A stretch of DNA of 64,000 bases from Krasilnikovozyma curviuscula (Eukaryota > Basidiomycota > Tremellomycetes > Cystofilobasidiales > Mrakiaceae), in NCBI GenBank assembly GCA_014825775.1, contig MVAQ01000034.1, forward strand, positions 62,001 to 126,000. The letters run 5' to 3'. The notes beneath the pieces were generated by a model. It worked only from the letters and a program-made list of their open reading frames with translations. It was not told where the DNA came from and ran no database searches. Each line of letters opens with the position of its first letter. The stretch's first letter is position 1. Shown here in pieces: positions 1 to 12,445 of this stretch. The translations under genes were made by a program, and so were the position numbers.

Positions 1-376
1 AGCCCATTCTAACTTCATCTCTTTTCTACTTGTAGGTATGATTGGGATCTTCCAGTCCATAACATCTTATTTGATTGACACTTTTACACTTCATGTGTGT
101 ACCGGAGTTGTTATCCTGCTGTTTCCATTCATCGCTGACGCAATATTGATTTACTGACAGGCGGCCTCTGCCCTCGCTGCTGCATCCAGCCTGAGAAGTT
201 TAGCAGGGTTTACATTCCCGCTCTTCTCGCCATATCTTTTTGCTGCTATTGGATACGGGTGGGGTTGTACCCTGTTAGCCTGTCTAGCGCTCGTAATAGG
301 CCTGCCTGCCGCGCCAGTTCTCTTCTACTTCGGAGCTAGGATCAGAGCGACGAGTCAGTACGCAAAAAAGCACTAG
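1..376 (+). CDS. MFS drug/polyamine-type transporter, C-terminal end (partial)
   Basis: This is the 3' end of a gene that begins left of the window. Two coding exons are visible, 36-94 and 161-376. They are separated by an intron with a GTGTGT donor and a TGACAG acceptor, and another acceptor (TTGTAG) sits at 31-35. The joined product reads about 90 residues and contains LIDTFTLHAASALAAASSLR followed by two hydrophobic segments and a short basic tail ending AKKH. The pattern of a YLID..TLYAASALAA loop followed by RSL.G..FPLF is typical of the last two helices of fungal DHA1 (12-helix) drug:H+ antiporters. Substrate cannot be inferred from this fragment. The gene is convergent with the COQ11-like gene about 100 bp downstream. 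Confidence 0.8.
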
Positions 377-472
377 AAGGAAGCGTAGATGGATAAAGAT
401 TTTAGTCGTGTATTATTTGTCTTGCTACAACCTGTTCACTGTGCAAGGAGGAAAGTCGTTCTAATAAATAGG

Positions 473-1812
473 TCACAGCTTCCATATTGCCTCGCCTTCT
501 TCCTTCACTCTAGCTTCTTGAGCTCTCAGGATTCCTCTCATGGTGTTGACATTCATCACCCCACGGCCTTCACCAGAGCCATCCGAAATGCATTCTAAGA
601 TAGCTTCGGCGACATCATCCACGTGCATCGGAGGGACTTCTAGAGCGTTGGCTAAGGAGCTGAAGGGATTTGATGGAACGAGGTTAGAGGAGTTGGAAGA
701 TTTGGAGGAAAAATTGATAGAGCGGATGATGTTGGGAAGAATGGGTGCTTTTGATGACAGGGCGGAGGAAAGTGAAAGGATTGAGGAAACGGGCATCACC
801 ATCGGACGCAATTGAGGGTGGTACATGAGTCCTAGATTTTTATGTTTTATAATGTAAGCGTAACCCTCCAACTGCTTGCAACAGTAGCGCGTAACAATGT
901 AGACTTACCTGGTCTTACGAAGACCTCCCGTATGTCCCTTTTGCCTTCAACAGCAGAATCTTCGTTGTCGATGACCATCTCGTACAAATCTTGCTCTGCC
1001 TGTCTCTTGGTTTCGATATAACCTGAAGGAACAAACGGTCGAAAGATGTCTTCTGCTGATATGTAGACGAACGTCGTTGGCTTCGTGTTGACCATCGGCG
1101 GTGTGTCGATCAGCGTTCGTAAGACAGTAATAGCTAGAATTTATTATATTGCTCTACGTCAGTACTACTGAGAATTGGCAATTGTGATAAGCTTAAACTA
1201 CTTACCTGAATCTCGATTCACTCTCTCGTATGTCTCAGCTGGCTCAGTCTTGACACCGTGTTCCTCTGCACCTTCATCTAGCAACTTCTTCCTCATCAAC
1301 GGGTTACCCTGGTCATTGCCTCTTAAGCTTTTGGCAAGATTTTCAATCGTTCCTTCACCTCGTAGGTACTTTTTGTAACCTCCTCCTTCGAACAGCGTAC
1401 CCAGAGTATGGACCACTGATGATGTTGCCGGCAACAAATGAGCATATGTTGAAGGCTCATGGGCTGATCCTGCATTCCACGAAACCTTGATATGAAGCGG
1501 TCAGTTATGATTGATTGACCATTGAGTTATGATGTGCCCACTCACTTTCGAAGTCCAAGCTGGCAATTCTCCTGAGGGCAGCCGAGGTGGTTTTCCTGAT
1601 TTGCTGTACGATAAACTATCAGTTTGGGAGTCACTCGCTGCAGACTGGGTATGCTAGCTCACCTCAAACTGGCGACTTCGTATCCTCTTGAGATAGCTGC
1701 TTTGCACACCGCAGAACCTAACGAAACAAACTATCAGCAAAGCGACTTTATGACTTTATTCATTAATGAGCACACCTAGAAACCCATTTCCACCGATGAC
1801 AAGCAGCTTCAT
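473..1812 (-). CDS. COQ11: COQ11-like mitochondrial NAD(P)-binding SDR protein
   Basis: Six exons (1776-1812, 1663-1717, 1546-1603, 1206-1485, 909-1133, 473-831) join in frame to a 337-residue protein. The start at 1812 gives MKLLVIGGNGFLG, the Rossmann GxxGxxG at residues 7-13. A central HTLGTLFEGGGYKKYLRGEG block and a later FVYISAEDIF...YIETKRQAE block follow, the latter resembling the YxxxK site of atypical short-chain dehydrogenases (NDUFA9-like). This layout is that of yeast Coq11/YLR290C, an inner-membrane protein associated with coenzyme Q synthesis. Family membership is well supported; a role in CoQ metabolism is inferred from homologues. It is divergent from the neighbouring hydrolase, with only 127 bp between start codons, so the promoters probably overlap. 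Confidence 0.8.
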
Positions 1813-1939
1813 GACGTTGTCAACCTGAAAGTGACCTGACGCAGTTGGCGGCGAAGGCAACCAGCTCGAAACTGCACCGACCTTAAATTGGTTGACTCCC
1901 AAATATACCTCAACGTCTCAAAACTCTGGTATATCTACC

Positions 1940-3540
1940 ATGGAACAAGGAGATCCCAGTGCTGATGACTTGCAGCCTTTGAAACTTCAGCATGACCTCG
2001 AGCCGCCGTCGGGGCTGTCTTCACCATACGAACTACCTCCTCCTCCTATCTGGTGGTTGCTACTGGAACCTTTGCTGATTCAACTTGGTGTAGGTTTTCA
2101 TTTCGCCAAGGCTGTAGGGGGAAACTGCCAACCTGGCTGACTAACTTTGCCCTTTCGCTCCCCAATTCGTAATCTTTCTGATGGACATCAGTTATACACA
2201 CCGCCTGATCCTACTTATGGCCGCTACCTTCTCCCTCTTCTGGAAAGAGAAAAAGTCCTTTTCGAAGATCCTACATTAGTCATCAATCGTCGAAGAGTCT
2301 TCGTAGACAATGCTTCAGGAGAAGACGTTTCATTGACGTCAAAGGAGGTTGCAAGTGGAAAGGATAGAGAAGGTGGATGGAGTCAGTCAGCTTCACTGAA
2401 GTTTTCCACAGTCCTTCATGAAGTCGAATCACTAACTAAGTTAACGCTTTCGCTAGTTTACTATCAAACTTGGGAGAAAGCTGGTGTCGCCCATGTTGCC
2501 GATCTCCACGTCGTTCACGGATATTGCGACTACGGCAGCAGATGGATCCAGGTAGGTTTGTTGTTGTGTTCTCTGGAGGTGTGGCGAGATGTCATTTGGT
2601 TTTAGCTGAGTATCCCTTGATCACTCAGCATACTCAAGCGTTCTTAGCATCCGGCTACCGAATCATTGCATTAGATCTTCCTGCACATGGTCACTCTACG
2701 GGTATCCATGGTCATTTGAAGAACCCTCAAGCTTTCCCCAATGCGATGAAGTTAGTCATCGACGACACCATCACCAACGATAACAAAATTGGCCGTTCAA
2801 TGCCCTCGAAGCGCTTTGTCTCGGGTACCTCCCTCGGAGGGTGGTCTGTTCTGTCATACCTCATGAATTTCCCTCCTTCGGTTAATGGTAATCCCAGCAT
2901 CGACGGTGCTTTCGTCTTTTGTCCAATGGTCAAAGTTGCGCCGCACTCACGACCGTCAATGAATGTAGAAGTGAGTTTTCTCTTGTTTTCTTATTTCTTA
3001 CTCTTATGTAGCCTAATGACCTGATTTGGGATGTTTTAGAGAGTTGCTAGGATTGTTGAATTCATTGCTGGCCGATTCCCCGCTGCCGCTGCTCACAGAG
3101 GAAACTCGCATAGAGACCCAAGAGTTGAGGCGGACTTCCTCGCAAACCATCAATGTTACCATGGTCCGCTTCGTGTAGGAACTGGTCTGAATTTTCTGAG
3201 AGGTAAGGAAAGCTTCATCTATCTCGCTTTGTTTCATCCTTCATTCTCTTTCTACTAAGACTGACACTAAAATTCGTTGAAACCAGGTATGGACTACGTT
3301 GATAAGAACGCCGAGTTGATCACAGTTCCAATCCAAGCTCGACACGGAGACCTTGATCGAGTCACCTCCCATCTTGCGACCAAGGAGTTCATCGACCGAA
3401 CGAGCTCGACGGACAAAAAGATGGTTTTTGCGGTGGGATACGAGCATGTTATGCACAAAGTAGGAGTTGACGAGGCTGACGACAAGATGAGACAAGACCT
3501 CTTGAAGGATTGGAAGGCGGTGTTAGATGCTTGGTTGTGA
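1940..3540 (+). CDS. alpha/beta-hydrolase, monoacylglycerol lipase-like (S33 type)
   Basis: The gene has five or more exons. It starts at the ATG giving MEQGDPSADDLQPLKLQHDL; an upstream TTG in the same frame was not used. The first intron runs from GTAGGT after LLIQLG to the acceptor at about 2191. A later intron ends at CACTCAG, so that GYCDYGSRWIQ joins HTQAFLASGYR. The catalytic triad is visible: the nucleophile elbow SGTSLGG, Asp in ARHGDLDR and His in GYEHVMH. The oxyanion-side motif VVHGYCDYGSR and LDLPAHGHSTG are typical of serine-hydrolase family S33/MGL proteins. It probably hydrolyses monoacylglycerols or lysophospholipids, but the substrate is inferred. A long polar N-terminal extension with a hydrophobic stretch (IWWLLLEPLLIQLG) precedes the domain and could associate with membranes. 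Confidence 0.85.
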
Positions 3541-3672
3541 TGGTGCGAAATAATAGAAGATAATGACATGGACATTTAGCTCAATAGGTAACGATGATAA
3601 TTGTATATGACATCGATGAATACACACTTTGAAATGATATCATTAAAGAACATTTACGCGCCCTTGAAGATC

Positions 3673-6160
3673 TCAAGCACTCTCAGCCGACCCACCGGCA
3701 GAAAAATAGAGAGCCAACTGAGTCTCCCAACCCAAAGATCTATCACCTCCAAAGAAAGTAGTAGCATCTAAAGACGAGAAGTCGTCAAGTGAGTCGATCG
3801 ACATCAAGTCTCCGTTACGTGAGTCGAGGTTGGGTAAGAAAGCGCTGAATGGTTCAGCTGGAGTGTTGATGGAGTTTCTCTGAACGAATATATTGGATGA
3901 TGATGGAGTTGGTGCATCTAAAGTGTCACTGATATCGTTACTTTCATTATTGTCATTGCTGTTGGATCCAAGCTTTTCTAGGATGGTGATGATGATTTGC
4001 CGTTCAGCAGAAGTCGCTGGATCAGAGTATGGGTAGTTTTGGAGTTGTTGGACAAATGATTCGAGGTATCCCATCAACTCCGCCTCGTCTTCCAAATCTT
4101 CTGCCGGTCTGACCATGCGATTGACCAACGCCAGTCCACAAACTACGGTTGAGTTGAAGACGGCGTAGGCTCCACCAAAGTTCTGAGCGATCTCCGCCTC
4201 TGTCAAGCCTGTATTTTGATTTCTGAATCGTAAGTCCATCTTGGCAGTGTTGATACAGATTCGTCTGGACTCTGAGTACCGATCTTCACCTTCCTTGAGC
4301 AAATACGGTCGGTGAAGGAGGATGCGGATGAAGTTTATCTCGTTGAAGACCAGCAGTCGGTAAAAGTTAAGCTTTGGGTGTTTCCAATCAAGGCTGGTGT
4401 CAGGGTTGGATTGATAGAGGGAGAAGTGAGGTGGGAGCTCTTCATGGGTTTTCTGGATCTGAGCATCGATTTGCTGAACGACGTCGTAGTTGTTGAAATT
4501 ATGAGAGCTTCGATTTTGGAAGAGGTCTATGACTAGAGCCATGAGTTTGTTGCATGTGTGTCGTGTTTCAATGTAGAGCTGTTCTGCTAAATCGACAGAC
4601 TGGGTGTCCTTGGGCGTCGGTGGCAGCGTAGAGCAGTACTGGAGAGGAACAGAAGGTGGTCTTCCTAGAATGAGGGACCACTGAAGATCGTCATGGACGC
4701 AGTACCTGTACATGCAGATATTAGCAAGAGCCCAACTGTCAATCAGGTGAACAAATGGTCTGGGGTACTCACAACCAGAGAATCCTCCTTTCTGCAACAG
4801 ACTTGTGGTGAAATCCAAACTCCGAACCGTCTCTGTGAAGACCCAAGTCTATTGATAATCTCGTCCATCGACCCACACTAACCCAACTTTCTCTTGTTTT
4901 CCTAATGCAGCTGAGATATCGGCAAGCGACAGCATGGCCGTGCAGAAGATCTAAGTCGGCCAAACCGAGTGTTTGACAAAGCTGCGAGAGCTTCTTTGTT
5001 GCGTTGTATAGAGATTTGGATTTGGAGGAAGGTTCTGATTGGACAATTGTCTCTAGGGCTCCGATTGAGAAAATCGCGAACAACAGTGTCATGAATGTCG
5101 GTCGTTGAAGGAAGAAGGCTCCTGGCATGGAGACGTGAATCCAGTATTCGGTGTAGGCGATCATAAACTCCATTTCATTTATGGGAAATCTATTCATGTT
5201 GTTAGAGATGTTGTTAGAGACGAAGATGGGCCATCATAAACGAGCCGATGAGACTGGTCACAGAAACTCACCTCGACCAGTTGTATATCTCAAAGAATCT
5301 CGCGACCAGCTGATCGCAATCCGCTTTTGTTGGTAACACATTTCTGAGAGATGAAACCTCTTCTTCCATAATACCTGAATCCAAAATCGACTGCAGCGAG
5401 ACGCTTACGGTCGATCGACTTGGAGCGTGGCGAGGTGTCGACGAGCCCTGATTCGACGGCTAGAGGAAAGAAGAAGATACGTTTAGTAAAGTATGATGAA
5501 TTGGAAGAAACAGAAATGCTACCAACGTTGGATAGTAAGAGAGAGCTCTGCAAGCTTTGCATTCCTGAGGCACCGATGAACATCCCATCCGATTCGATCA
5601 CCTCGCCGCCCGTTTCCTCTCTTTTTGCCTCAAGTTGGGATTTATCTATCCTCGTCGATCCTGAAACTACCTTCTCTGGACGACTGTCTGTATTGGCATA
5701 GAGGTCACTCCTGAGAGATGTCAGGTCAGCAATGATGCGGTCCAAACGAGAAAGCGAACTTGATGAGACCGAGCCCCTAGCTTCGATGGGTTGAGATTCC
5801 GCATTTTCTGATCTGGGACGACAAGATGCTCCTGCATTTCTTCCCAAGCAGTGCTGGCAGGGAAACTGGCGGCTAAAAGAGGGAAAGTCAGCTTCTGTCC
5901 GAAACGCTTCTCAAGGAAGTAATGGAAGGAAGTACCACTCAACTTGCATTTCTGCTTTCTCCTATCAAGTAATATGATCAACTGACGTCAGCTCAAGCCC
6001 CAGATCATGAAAAGAATGTTAAGTATACTTACCTAAAACACTCTTCACAACTGTACGATTTTCTCTTCCTCTTTGCAGCCGTGCCAGACCCATCTGGCTC
6101 TGTGCTAGCCCTCCTCTTCACTAAAGGGGAAACAGCATAGTCACTGGTACTAGATTCCAT
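3673..6160 (-). CDS. Zn2Cys6 transcription factor with fungal-specific regulatory domain
   Basis: The start at 6160 gives a basic N-terminus (KRKRKSYSCEECFR). After two introns the zinc cluster assembles as CEEC-FRRKQK-CNRQFP-CQHC-LGRNAGAS-C, that is CX2CX6CX5CX2CX8C. This requires a GTTGAG donor inside the cluster. A polar linker with a leucine-containing helix (LDRIIADLTSLRSDL) follows, then a fungal_trans regulatory domain: LPTKADCDQLVARFFEIYNW, SIDLGLHRDG and LYCVHDDLQWSLILGRPPSV. The acidic Ser/Asp-rich C-terminus could be an activation region. A probable 31-nt intron near 5350-5390 is needed to keep the frame. This is a DNA-binding nuclear regulator; targets are unknown. It converges on the S33 hydrolase (130 bp between stops) and is divergent from the MFS gene at 6.5 kb, which it might regulate. 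Confidence 0.85.
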
Positions 6161-6518
6161 GCTGCTGTAGGTACCAGACCAGACGGTTGGTCTGCAGCTA
6201 CTTTCGCACGGTCAATGTGGGTAAGGGTCACTCGCAGGTTGCGCCACCAAGTCCACCTTGTCTTCAAAGCCGAAAGAGGTCAAGCAGATGGGTTGGCTGT
6301 CCTTATCGTTCTCTTATCTGAAAATGTAGTCCCTTTCACACCCTGGAGTGACGCTTTGATCGCACGAAATTTTCGAAAAGCGCTTCAATTCGACCTCGTC
6401 GGGTTTTCGAGTTGCACGGCTTTACAGCTGTAAAAGCTTTTTTATTCCTTTCGGGGCTCATGATCTCCCTACAAACCACATCCTACTTTCTCTTTAGACA
6501 TTTCTTGACAATCAGAGC
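6161..6518. promoter_or_regulatory. Divergent intergenic region, Zn2Cys6 factor / MFS transporter
   Basis: This 358-bp spacer lies between two divergent start codons and should hold both promoters. I see no repeat, no convincing small gene and no clear TATA box. The sequence just before the MFS start is pyrimidine-rich. Confidence 0.4.
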
Positions 6519-8569
6519 ATGTCCGGTAGCTGCAGCTCTTCGATTACCCAGGTTGCGACTGATGATGAGAAGCCGGCGCAGAGAAGCAGGCCGTCCTCGG
6601 AGACGGTCGTTGTTGACGCGTTGGACCTCAAGGTTGAAAAGGACCAGACCGTAGATGCTGGTATCCCAGTGGTACTGGTTGGAAACACGTCTCATGGCTT
6701 CAAGTCTGCTCTGGAGATGAGCAACTTCAGAGTGAGTAAACAAACACTCCAAACTGTTTTCCTCTGTCGATTTGAGTCACCGAGAGTCTGAGCTCACAAC
6801 TCGGTCTTTCTCTCCTCCAAAGAAATGGTACCTTACCAGCTTGTCTGCACTTGCCGTATTCACAGCGTAAGTTTTCCTTTTTGTTCGTTATCCCACCTCG
6901 CTCGGATTGCCACAATCCATCTCCCTTTCGCCCTAATCACTTGACACCTCTCAGCACTTTTTCGAGTAACAAATTGTTATAAAATCAGTCTCTAACAAAC
7001 TCTTGAACTCCTGTAGAACCTTATCCGCGTCAGCTCCATCTGTCCTCCCTCTTCAAACCATCTTCCACACCTCTTCATCTGTCGCAACCCTATCAACCGC
7101 ACTCTTCGTACTTGGGTTTGTGGTCGGACCAATGGTACTTGCACCATGGGGTGAAAGAGTAGGAAGACGACTCTCTCTGGTCGCATCCTTCTCCTTTTTC
7201 ACTCTGTGCAACCTCATATGCACCTTCACGCCTTCGAATCAGATTGCGATGCTCCTCGTCTTCAGATTCTTGGCTGGGTGTGCTAGCTCTAGTGCTATGA
7301 CCAATGCTGCCACCGTCATCTCAGATGTGGGTTACCTCTCTCATTGCCCTACTTCCATCCTCATCTGACAGCATAGTTGCGCTTTGTTACTCTCTGTCAG
7401 GTATGGCTTCCATCTGAACGAGGTGGACCTACGGGGCTGTTCTGCACCGCAGGTATCTGTGGACAAGCATTCGGTCCCTTCGTGGGTGGCTGTCTTTCCC
7501 TGACAATTGACTGGCCATCGAACCCTCTGAAATGGCGGACACACTTCCTGTTTGTCACTTGCTTCTCGGCATGGACTCTGCTGTTGATGATCACCTCCCT
7601 TCCTGAAACCTACGCTCCAATTCTCATGAAACGATCTCTCGGCCTAACAGCTGCTGCTGAGAAGGTGACTCTCAAGGATAACATAAAGCAGTTTGTGTCG
7701 GCTGGTCTGGGACGACCCCTGCTATTGTTGTTTTGCGAACCAATCTGTTGCTTGGTCTCGATTTACGTGTCTCTCATCGTGAGTGACTTTGAACAGTTTT
7801 CTCTCAAACTGTTGTTAAAACACATATGTTTTTTTGCAGTACGGTCTTTCATTCCTCACCCTCAAAGCATGGCCGTTGATCTTCTACAACCTCTACGGCC
7901 TCAGTCTCTTCCACGCCATGACTTCCTTCCTTTTCATCTGCCTCGGAACCGGGTTGGGTGGAATTGTCGGCATCTACTACAACAAGCGCGCTATAGACAG
8001 ACTCGCTGCCGGTATCGTTCCTGAGCCTGAGGATCGATGTGAGATGGGTAGAATCTCCGGACCACTGATGTTTATTGCTTTGATGTGGTAAGCCCCGCTT
8101 CTAATTTCCTTTTCACCCATCTTTTCTTAATTCTAAAGTAGTTTGTTCTATTTCTCAGGGCTGGTTGGACCGCAAGACCTGACATTCATCCCATCGTCCC
8201 GATGCTGTCTGGAATCCCTCTCGGAATGGCGGTCAATGTGTGCTACATCCCCTTCCAGAATTACCTCATTGAGGTATATAAAGAGTATGCGGCTAGCTCC
8301 GTTGCTGCAAACGTCATACTTCGTTCCATCTGCGGTGCTGCGTTTCCTCTCTTCGCGACAAGTAGTGAGTATTGGTTTTCACGGCCCCTGTCGCCCCACC
8401 GAGCGCGATGCTGACGGTCACTTTGCAACCAGTGTTCGACGGAATGTCTATCAAGTGGGCTTGCACTCTTTTGGCCATTTGCTCCTTGATCATCACTCCG
8501 CTCCCGTTCTTCTTCTCTGTTTACGGAAAACGACTTCGCGAAAAAAGTCCGTTTGCTACGAGTTTATAA
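6519..8569 (+). CDS. MFS transporter, DHA1-type drug:H+ antiporter-like
   Basis: This gene of about seven exons encodes a 12-helix major facilitator. The cytoplasmic N-terminus (MSGSCSSSITQVATDDEKPA) is followed by KWYLTSLSALAVFTA (helix 1), then LPLQTIFHTSSSVATLSTAL and the A-motif region GPMVLAPWGERVGRR. Further landmarks are LLVFRFLAGCASSSAMTNAA (helix 4), WLPSERGGPTGLFCTAGICG, the SLPETYAP loop at the end of the first half, and YIPFQNYLIEVYKEYAASSV with RSICGAAFPLF in the second half. These are signatures of fungal DHA1 multidrug/polyamine exporters at the plasma membrane. The last exon starts with the TG of a split Met codon (MFDGMSIKWAC). It belongs to the same broad family as the partial transporter at the left edge. 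Confidence 0.85.
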
Positions 8570-8761
8570 ACGAAAAATCCAATGTTGTCATAGTAAAGAA
8601 ATATGTATTGAATTCATGATGAACGATGAAACTCAGAAAATAAACAAATGTGCTGCATGTGCTGAGCCGGTAAACTAGAATTACCTGTGGCGTCGCGGTA
8701 ATGTACAACCGGGAATCTACTGGTTCTGTTATGCCCAACCACAACCAACAAACAGAAAACA

Positions 8762-11700
8762 ATGGCCTTTCCAAGATCAAAACCAACGACAGGAGAGACT
8801 CTCACAGCAGAGCGATCGAACCCAGGGTTCAATGTGAGGCAGCTCTCCATCCTACTGCACGGCAGCGAAAAGGCACTGGTCAGAAAAGAAAAGTTCATGA
8901 GTGAACTGGCCAGGATGCCTAGCTTCCGGCTAGACGACATTCATGATCTGAGCAAAGATGAGGTCAGGGAGAGAACCATGGAAGTACGTTGCTTCTCATT
9001 TGAATCCGGTGTCTCCACTCGCATCGACATCATGCTAATTTGGGACTGGTCTCCTGTTATTTTATCATGAACTCCCTGGGGTTCCTTGCTTTATTGGCTC
9101 TCGAATGCTGCTCTCCTTACCCATTTTGCTCTTTGTAGAAATTTACCATGATGGTAAGCTCGATTTTCTTCCGCATTCACGAGGGTGTTCTCAGTCACCA
9201 AGAATTACGCACTTCGCTCCTTTAAACATGCTGACCTCTTCATCTTGCTGCATTCTTGCTAGGTCTACTTTGTTACTACTGAATCGCTAGAGACCTTCAC
9301 TCTACGAATGCAGCTCATAGGTTCGTCTTCTCGCCATCCACTGTAGAGAGCGCTCGCATTGCAAAGCTTATTTTCCGTATCCACTTTACAGGTATAGCTG
9401 ATCCTGCTTTCTGGACTCGATTTGGTGTTCATTACGGCTTGTTCCTTGGTGCCCTTCGGAGTAATGCGTCAGTTTCCCCTCTCAGCTCAACAGTAGTTAA
9501 TAGTTGGGCCAGTTTCTAACGATTATTATTTCAACCTAGGTCGCCTGCACAATTCAACTACTGGATCGAGAAAGGTGTTCTGGGACTGAATGGAGTCATT
9601 GGATGTTTTGGAATGACTGAGTTGGCTCATGGGTTCGTAACTTGCTTCTGCCCTCTCTCTCCCTGCTTGCCCTTTGGTAACTTTACCCTCTACCTTTCAT
9701 CAGATCTAATGTTGCTGGCCTTGAAACAACAGCGACCTTTGATGAGAGCAGCGACGAGTTTGTCATCCACACCCCTCATATTGGAGCCACGAAATGGTGG
9801 ATTGGGGGAGCAGCGAGTACAGCGACCCATTGCGCTGTCTTTGCCCAACTTATAATCAAAGGCAAGCGACATGGTGTCAAGACTTTTATTGTCCAGCTGC
9901 GTGACGTAAGCACCTTCAACCTGCTCCCATCCATCACTATCGGCGACATCGGTAAGAAGATGGGAAGAGATGGTATCGACAATGGTTTCATTCAGTTCAC
10001 TTACGTTCGAGTCCCCAGAAGTCATGTACGGCTCCCTCTGTTCTGTCTTTATCCCCGCTGCGCCTAACGTTCTCCACTGCCGCTCTCGATGCAGATGTTG
10101 ATGAAGCACACTCAGGTTTCTCGAACTGGAGAGGTGTATGACCCACCCCTTGCTCAACTCACTTACGGTGCTCTCTTGGGCGGTCGCACTAGTATGGTAT
10201 CGGACTCAGCAAACACTGCCAAGAAAGCCTTGACTGTTGCTGTCAGATATGCTGCTGTCAGGAGACAATTCAGTAGTGGTGGTAACGCTGTGAGTTACAA
10301 AATTGTACACGAGCACTACCTGGGCACTACGCTGATCAATAGAACTTTTCATGAATCTTTCAACCTAAAGGTTGAGACACAGATCATCGACTACCCCATC
10401 CATCAGCGTCGTCTGATGCCATTGCTGGCACAAGCTGTGGCAATGGGTTTCACGGGTCTGAAGATGGAAGAGATGTATCTTGAACTCACACAGGCGCTTG
10501 AAACACTTGAACCAAATGATGTAAATTCTGTTTCGTTGCCTGATGGTTTCGTCCGAGCTGCATTCTACTTTGTTTTTTGACCTCGATCTCTTGTTCCATT
10601 CTCGACTGCAGCCAAATCTCGAAGATGTTCTTGAGAAACTCAAAGAAACCCATGCGACTTCTGCTGGCCTCAAGGCCTTCTGTACCTGGAACTGTCTTGC
10701 CACCATCGATACTTGTCGTCAAAGTTGTGGTGGCCACGGATATTCAGCCTACTCCTCGTTCCCATCCATGTACAACGACTTTGCGGTTCAGTGCACTTGG
10801 GAAGGAGATAACACTATATTGGCTCTTCAAGCTGGTAGGGCATTGATTGGAAGTTATGGAGGCGAGTACTCAAATTCTGCTTAGACCTTTGCCTTCGTCT
10901 AATCTTTTATGCCTGCTCTGCAATAGATGCTCTAAAAAAGAAGAAGCTCTCTCCTGGAGTTGCATATCTTGGCAAAGAATCTGTATTCACGGCCAAGTCC
11001 GATGGCTCCCTGTCCTTCGACGACATCGACAACGGTTGGGCATGTGTCGCGGCAAATCTTGTCAAAAAGGCTTCAACAGACTATGAAGGATTTATCAAGA
11101 AGGGAAGCAATAGAGAGCAGGCATTTGAACAGTGCTCACAAGCCAGATTTGTGGCTGCTCGAATCCGTGAGTTGCTCTTTGATTCAATTTAGATGGGCTC
11201 AAGCAAGCTGACTCCTCGCGGCCGTTTCCAGATACCATTGGATACATCTATCGAATGTTCCGTTCTGCTTGTGATGGGCTCAACAACTGTGACGAGAAAA
11301 GGCACCTCGAGATTGTCTGCAAACTTTATGGGTTGCATCAAATTGAAGAACAGGCAGCTTGGTTCTTGAAATGTGAGAGCTGATTTCCATCTGTAGAAGC
11401 TTCACTGCCTCATTTTCACCTTTCTTTATTATTTCCCCCCTGTTTCTCAGATAATTATCTGAACGCTAAAATTCTAGACGAGATTCAGGTCCAGGTCGAC
11501 GCTCTTTGCCTGAAAGTCAGGACGTTCGCCGTCCCACTCGTTGACTCCTTCGCTCTTTCCGACCACATCATCAACTCACCTCTCGGAAGATATGACGGCC
11601 AAGTCTATGAAGCTTACTTTGACCAAGTCAGAAGGGCCAACCCACTTCCTAAAGGTGAGTGCTTTCTATTTACTTCTTTCCTGGTGGTGGATTGTAAACA

Positions 11701-11862
11701 AACCATCACCCTCTCTTGACAGTTCATCCATACTTCGACCGGCTCATCAAGCCACTTCTGGAGCGCAAAGCAGTAGAAACTGACATGGATGATCTCGAAA
11801 TGAGAGATGAACTCGAAGAAGAACTGGGCGTCATCGCTGAAGAGAGGAAGGAGAAGAAGTAG
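8762..11862 (+). CDS. POX1: peroxisomal acyl-CoA oxidase
   Basis: The gene has many short exons. The ATG at 8762 gives [20 protein letters not shown]. Recognisable blocks are [39 protein letters not shown] (FAD-binding region), [25 protein letters not shown]-type [26 protein letters not shown] and [18 protein letters not shown]; the Glu of WEGDNT corresponds to the catalytic base of acyl-CoA oxidases. The C-terminal domain ends ...EERKEKK. It catalyses the first, H2O2-forming step of fatty-acid beta-oxidation in peroxisomes, using FAD. No PTS1 tripeptide is present, as in S. cerevisiae Pox1, so import would need an internal Pex5 contact or piggy-backing. The neighbouring genes do not form an obvious pathway cluster. 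Confidence 0.92.
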
Positions 11863-12445
11863 ATACGCATCACAATTTTGTCTATAGATCCAAGAGAAGA
11901 CCATAAATGTTGCTGTAGACTATCCCTGGCTGTTCTCAGATGTATTCATGTACTTTTTCTTTAATCGAATCGGTGAATGATATGCCGCAAAACACTAGGA
12001 CGGAAGTATTATTTACTGAAGTAAGCTTGTTTTGACTCGAGTTTTGAAAGGTTTGAGGGAGGGATCTCACATGACGATAGAACAGTGAGATGTATGAAAT
12101 GTATGAGTACGGAATTGGTTGTTTTCTTTCAGTCCGTGCGCTCATGTATTTGGGTCATCTGCACCAGTCAGGCAAACGTCAGGTTTCACATTCATACACA
12201 GCCCGCCGTTCTAGCTCAAGAAAGTTGGACGCGTTAATATTAGTGTCCCAAGTCAGTTGACAATGACTTCTTTCTGACACCATCATGAGTAGTTGATTCA
12301 CAAAGCGGAAGGTCTGCTGCTCCACACCTGTCCCCACTATATAATTCGACATTGGAAGGCATCGTGCCTACTACAGTTCACATCTTACAAATACACCTCA
12401 GCTCATCCATATTTCAAATCACTATGCAAGACAACACTTTCTCTC
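11863..12445. promoter_or_regulatory. Promoter region of the small hydrophilic stress-type gene
   Basis: This stretch holds the 3' flank of the acyl-CoA oxidase gene and the promoter of the next gene. A TATATAA box lies near its right end and is listed separately. The last 80 bp are C/A-rich, typical of a 5' leader. No gene is seen. Confidence 0.45.
12338..12344 (+). promoter_or_regulatory. TATA box (TATATAA)
   Basis: TATATAA lies 108 bp upstream of the ATG of the small hydrophilic protein gene. The same spacing is seen upstream of the DDR48-like gene at 31.2 kb. TATA-containing promoters are usually stress- or growth-regulated in fungi; that role is inferred here. Confidence 0.55.

Noticed and set aside
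2147..2190. Continuation of the S33 hydrolase frame upstream of LYTPPDPTYG
   Set aside because: A GTAGGT donor after LLIQLG and an ATCAG acceptor at 2191 join in phase 0 with a GACTAAC branch site between, so this part is intronic.
8556..8940. Minus-strand frames overlapping the start of the acyl-CoA oxidase gene
   Set aside because: They are antisense to well-supported exons and have no family features.
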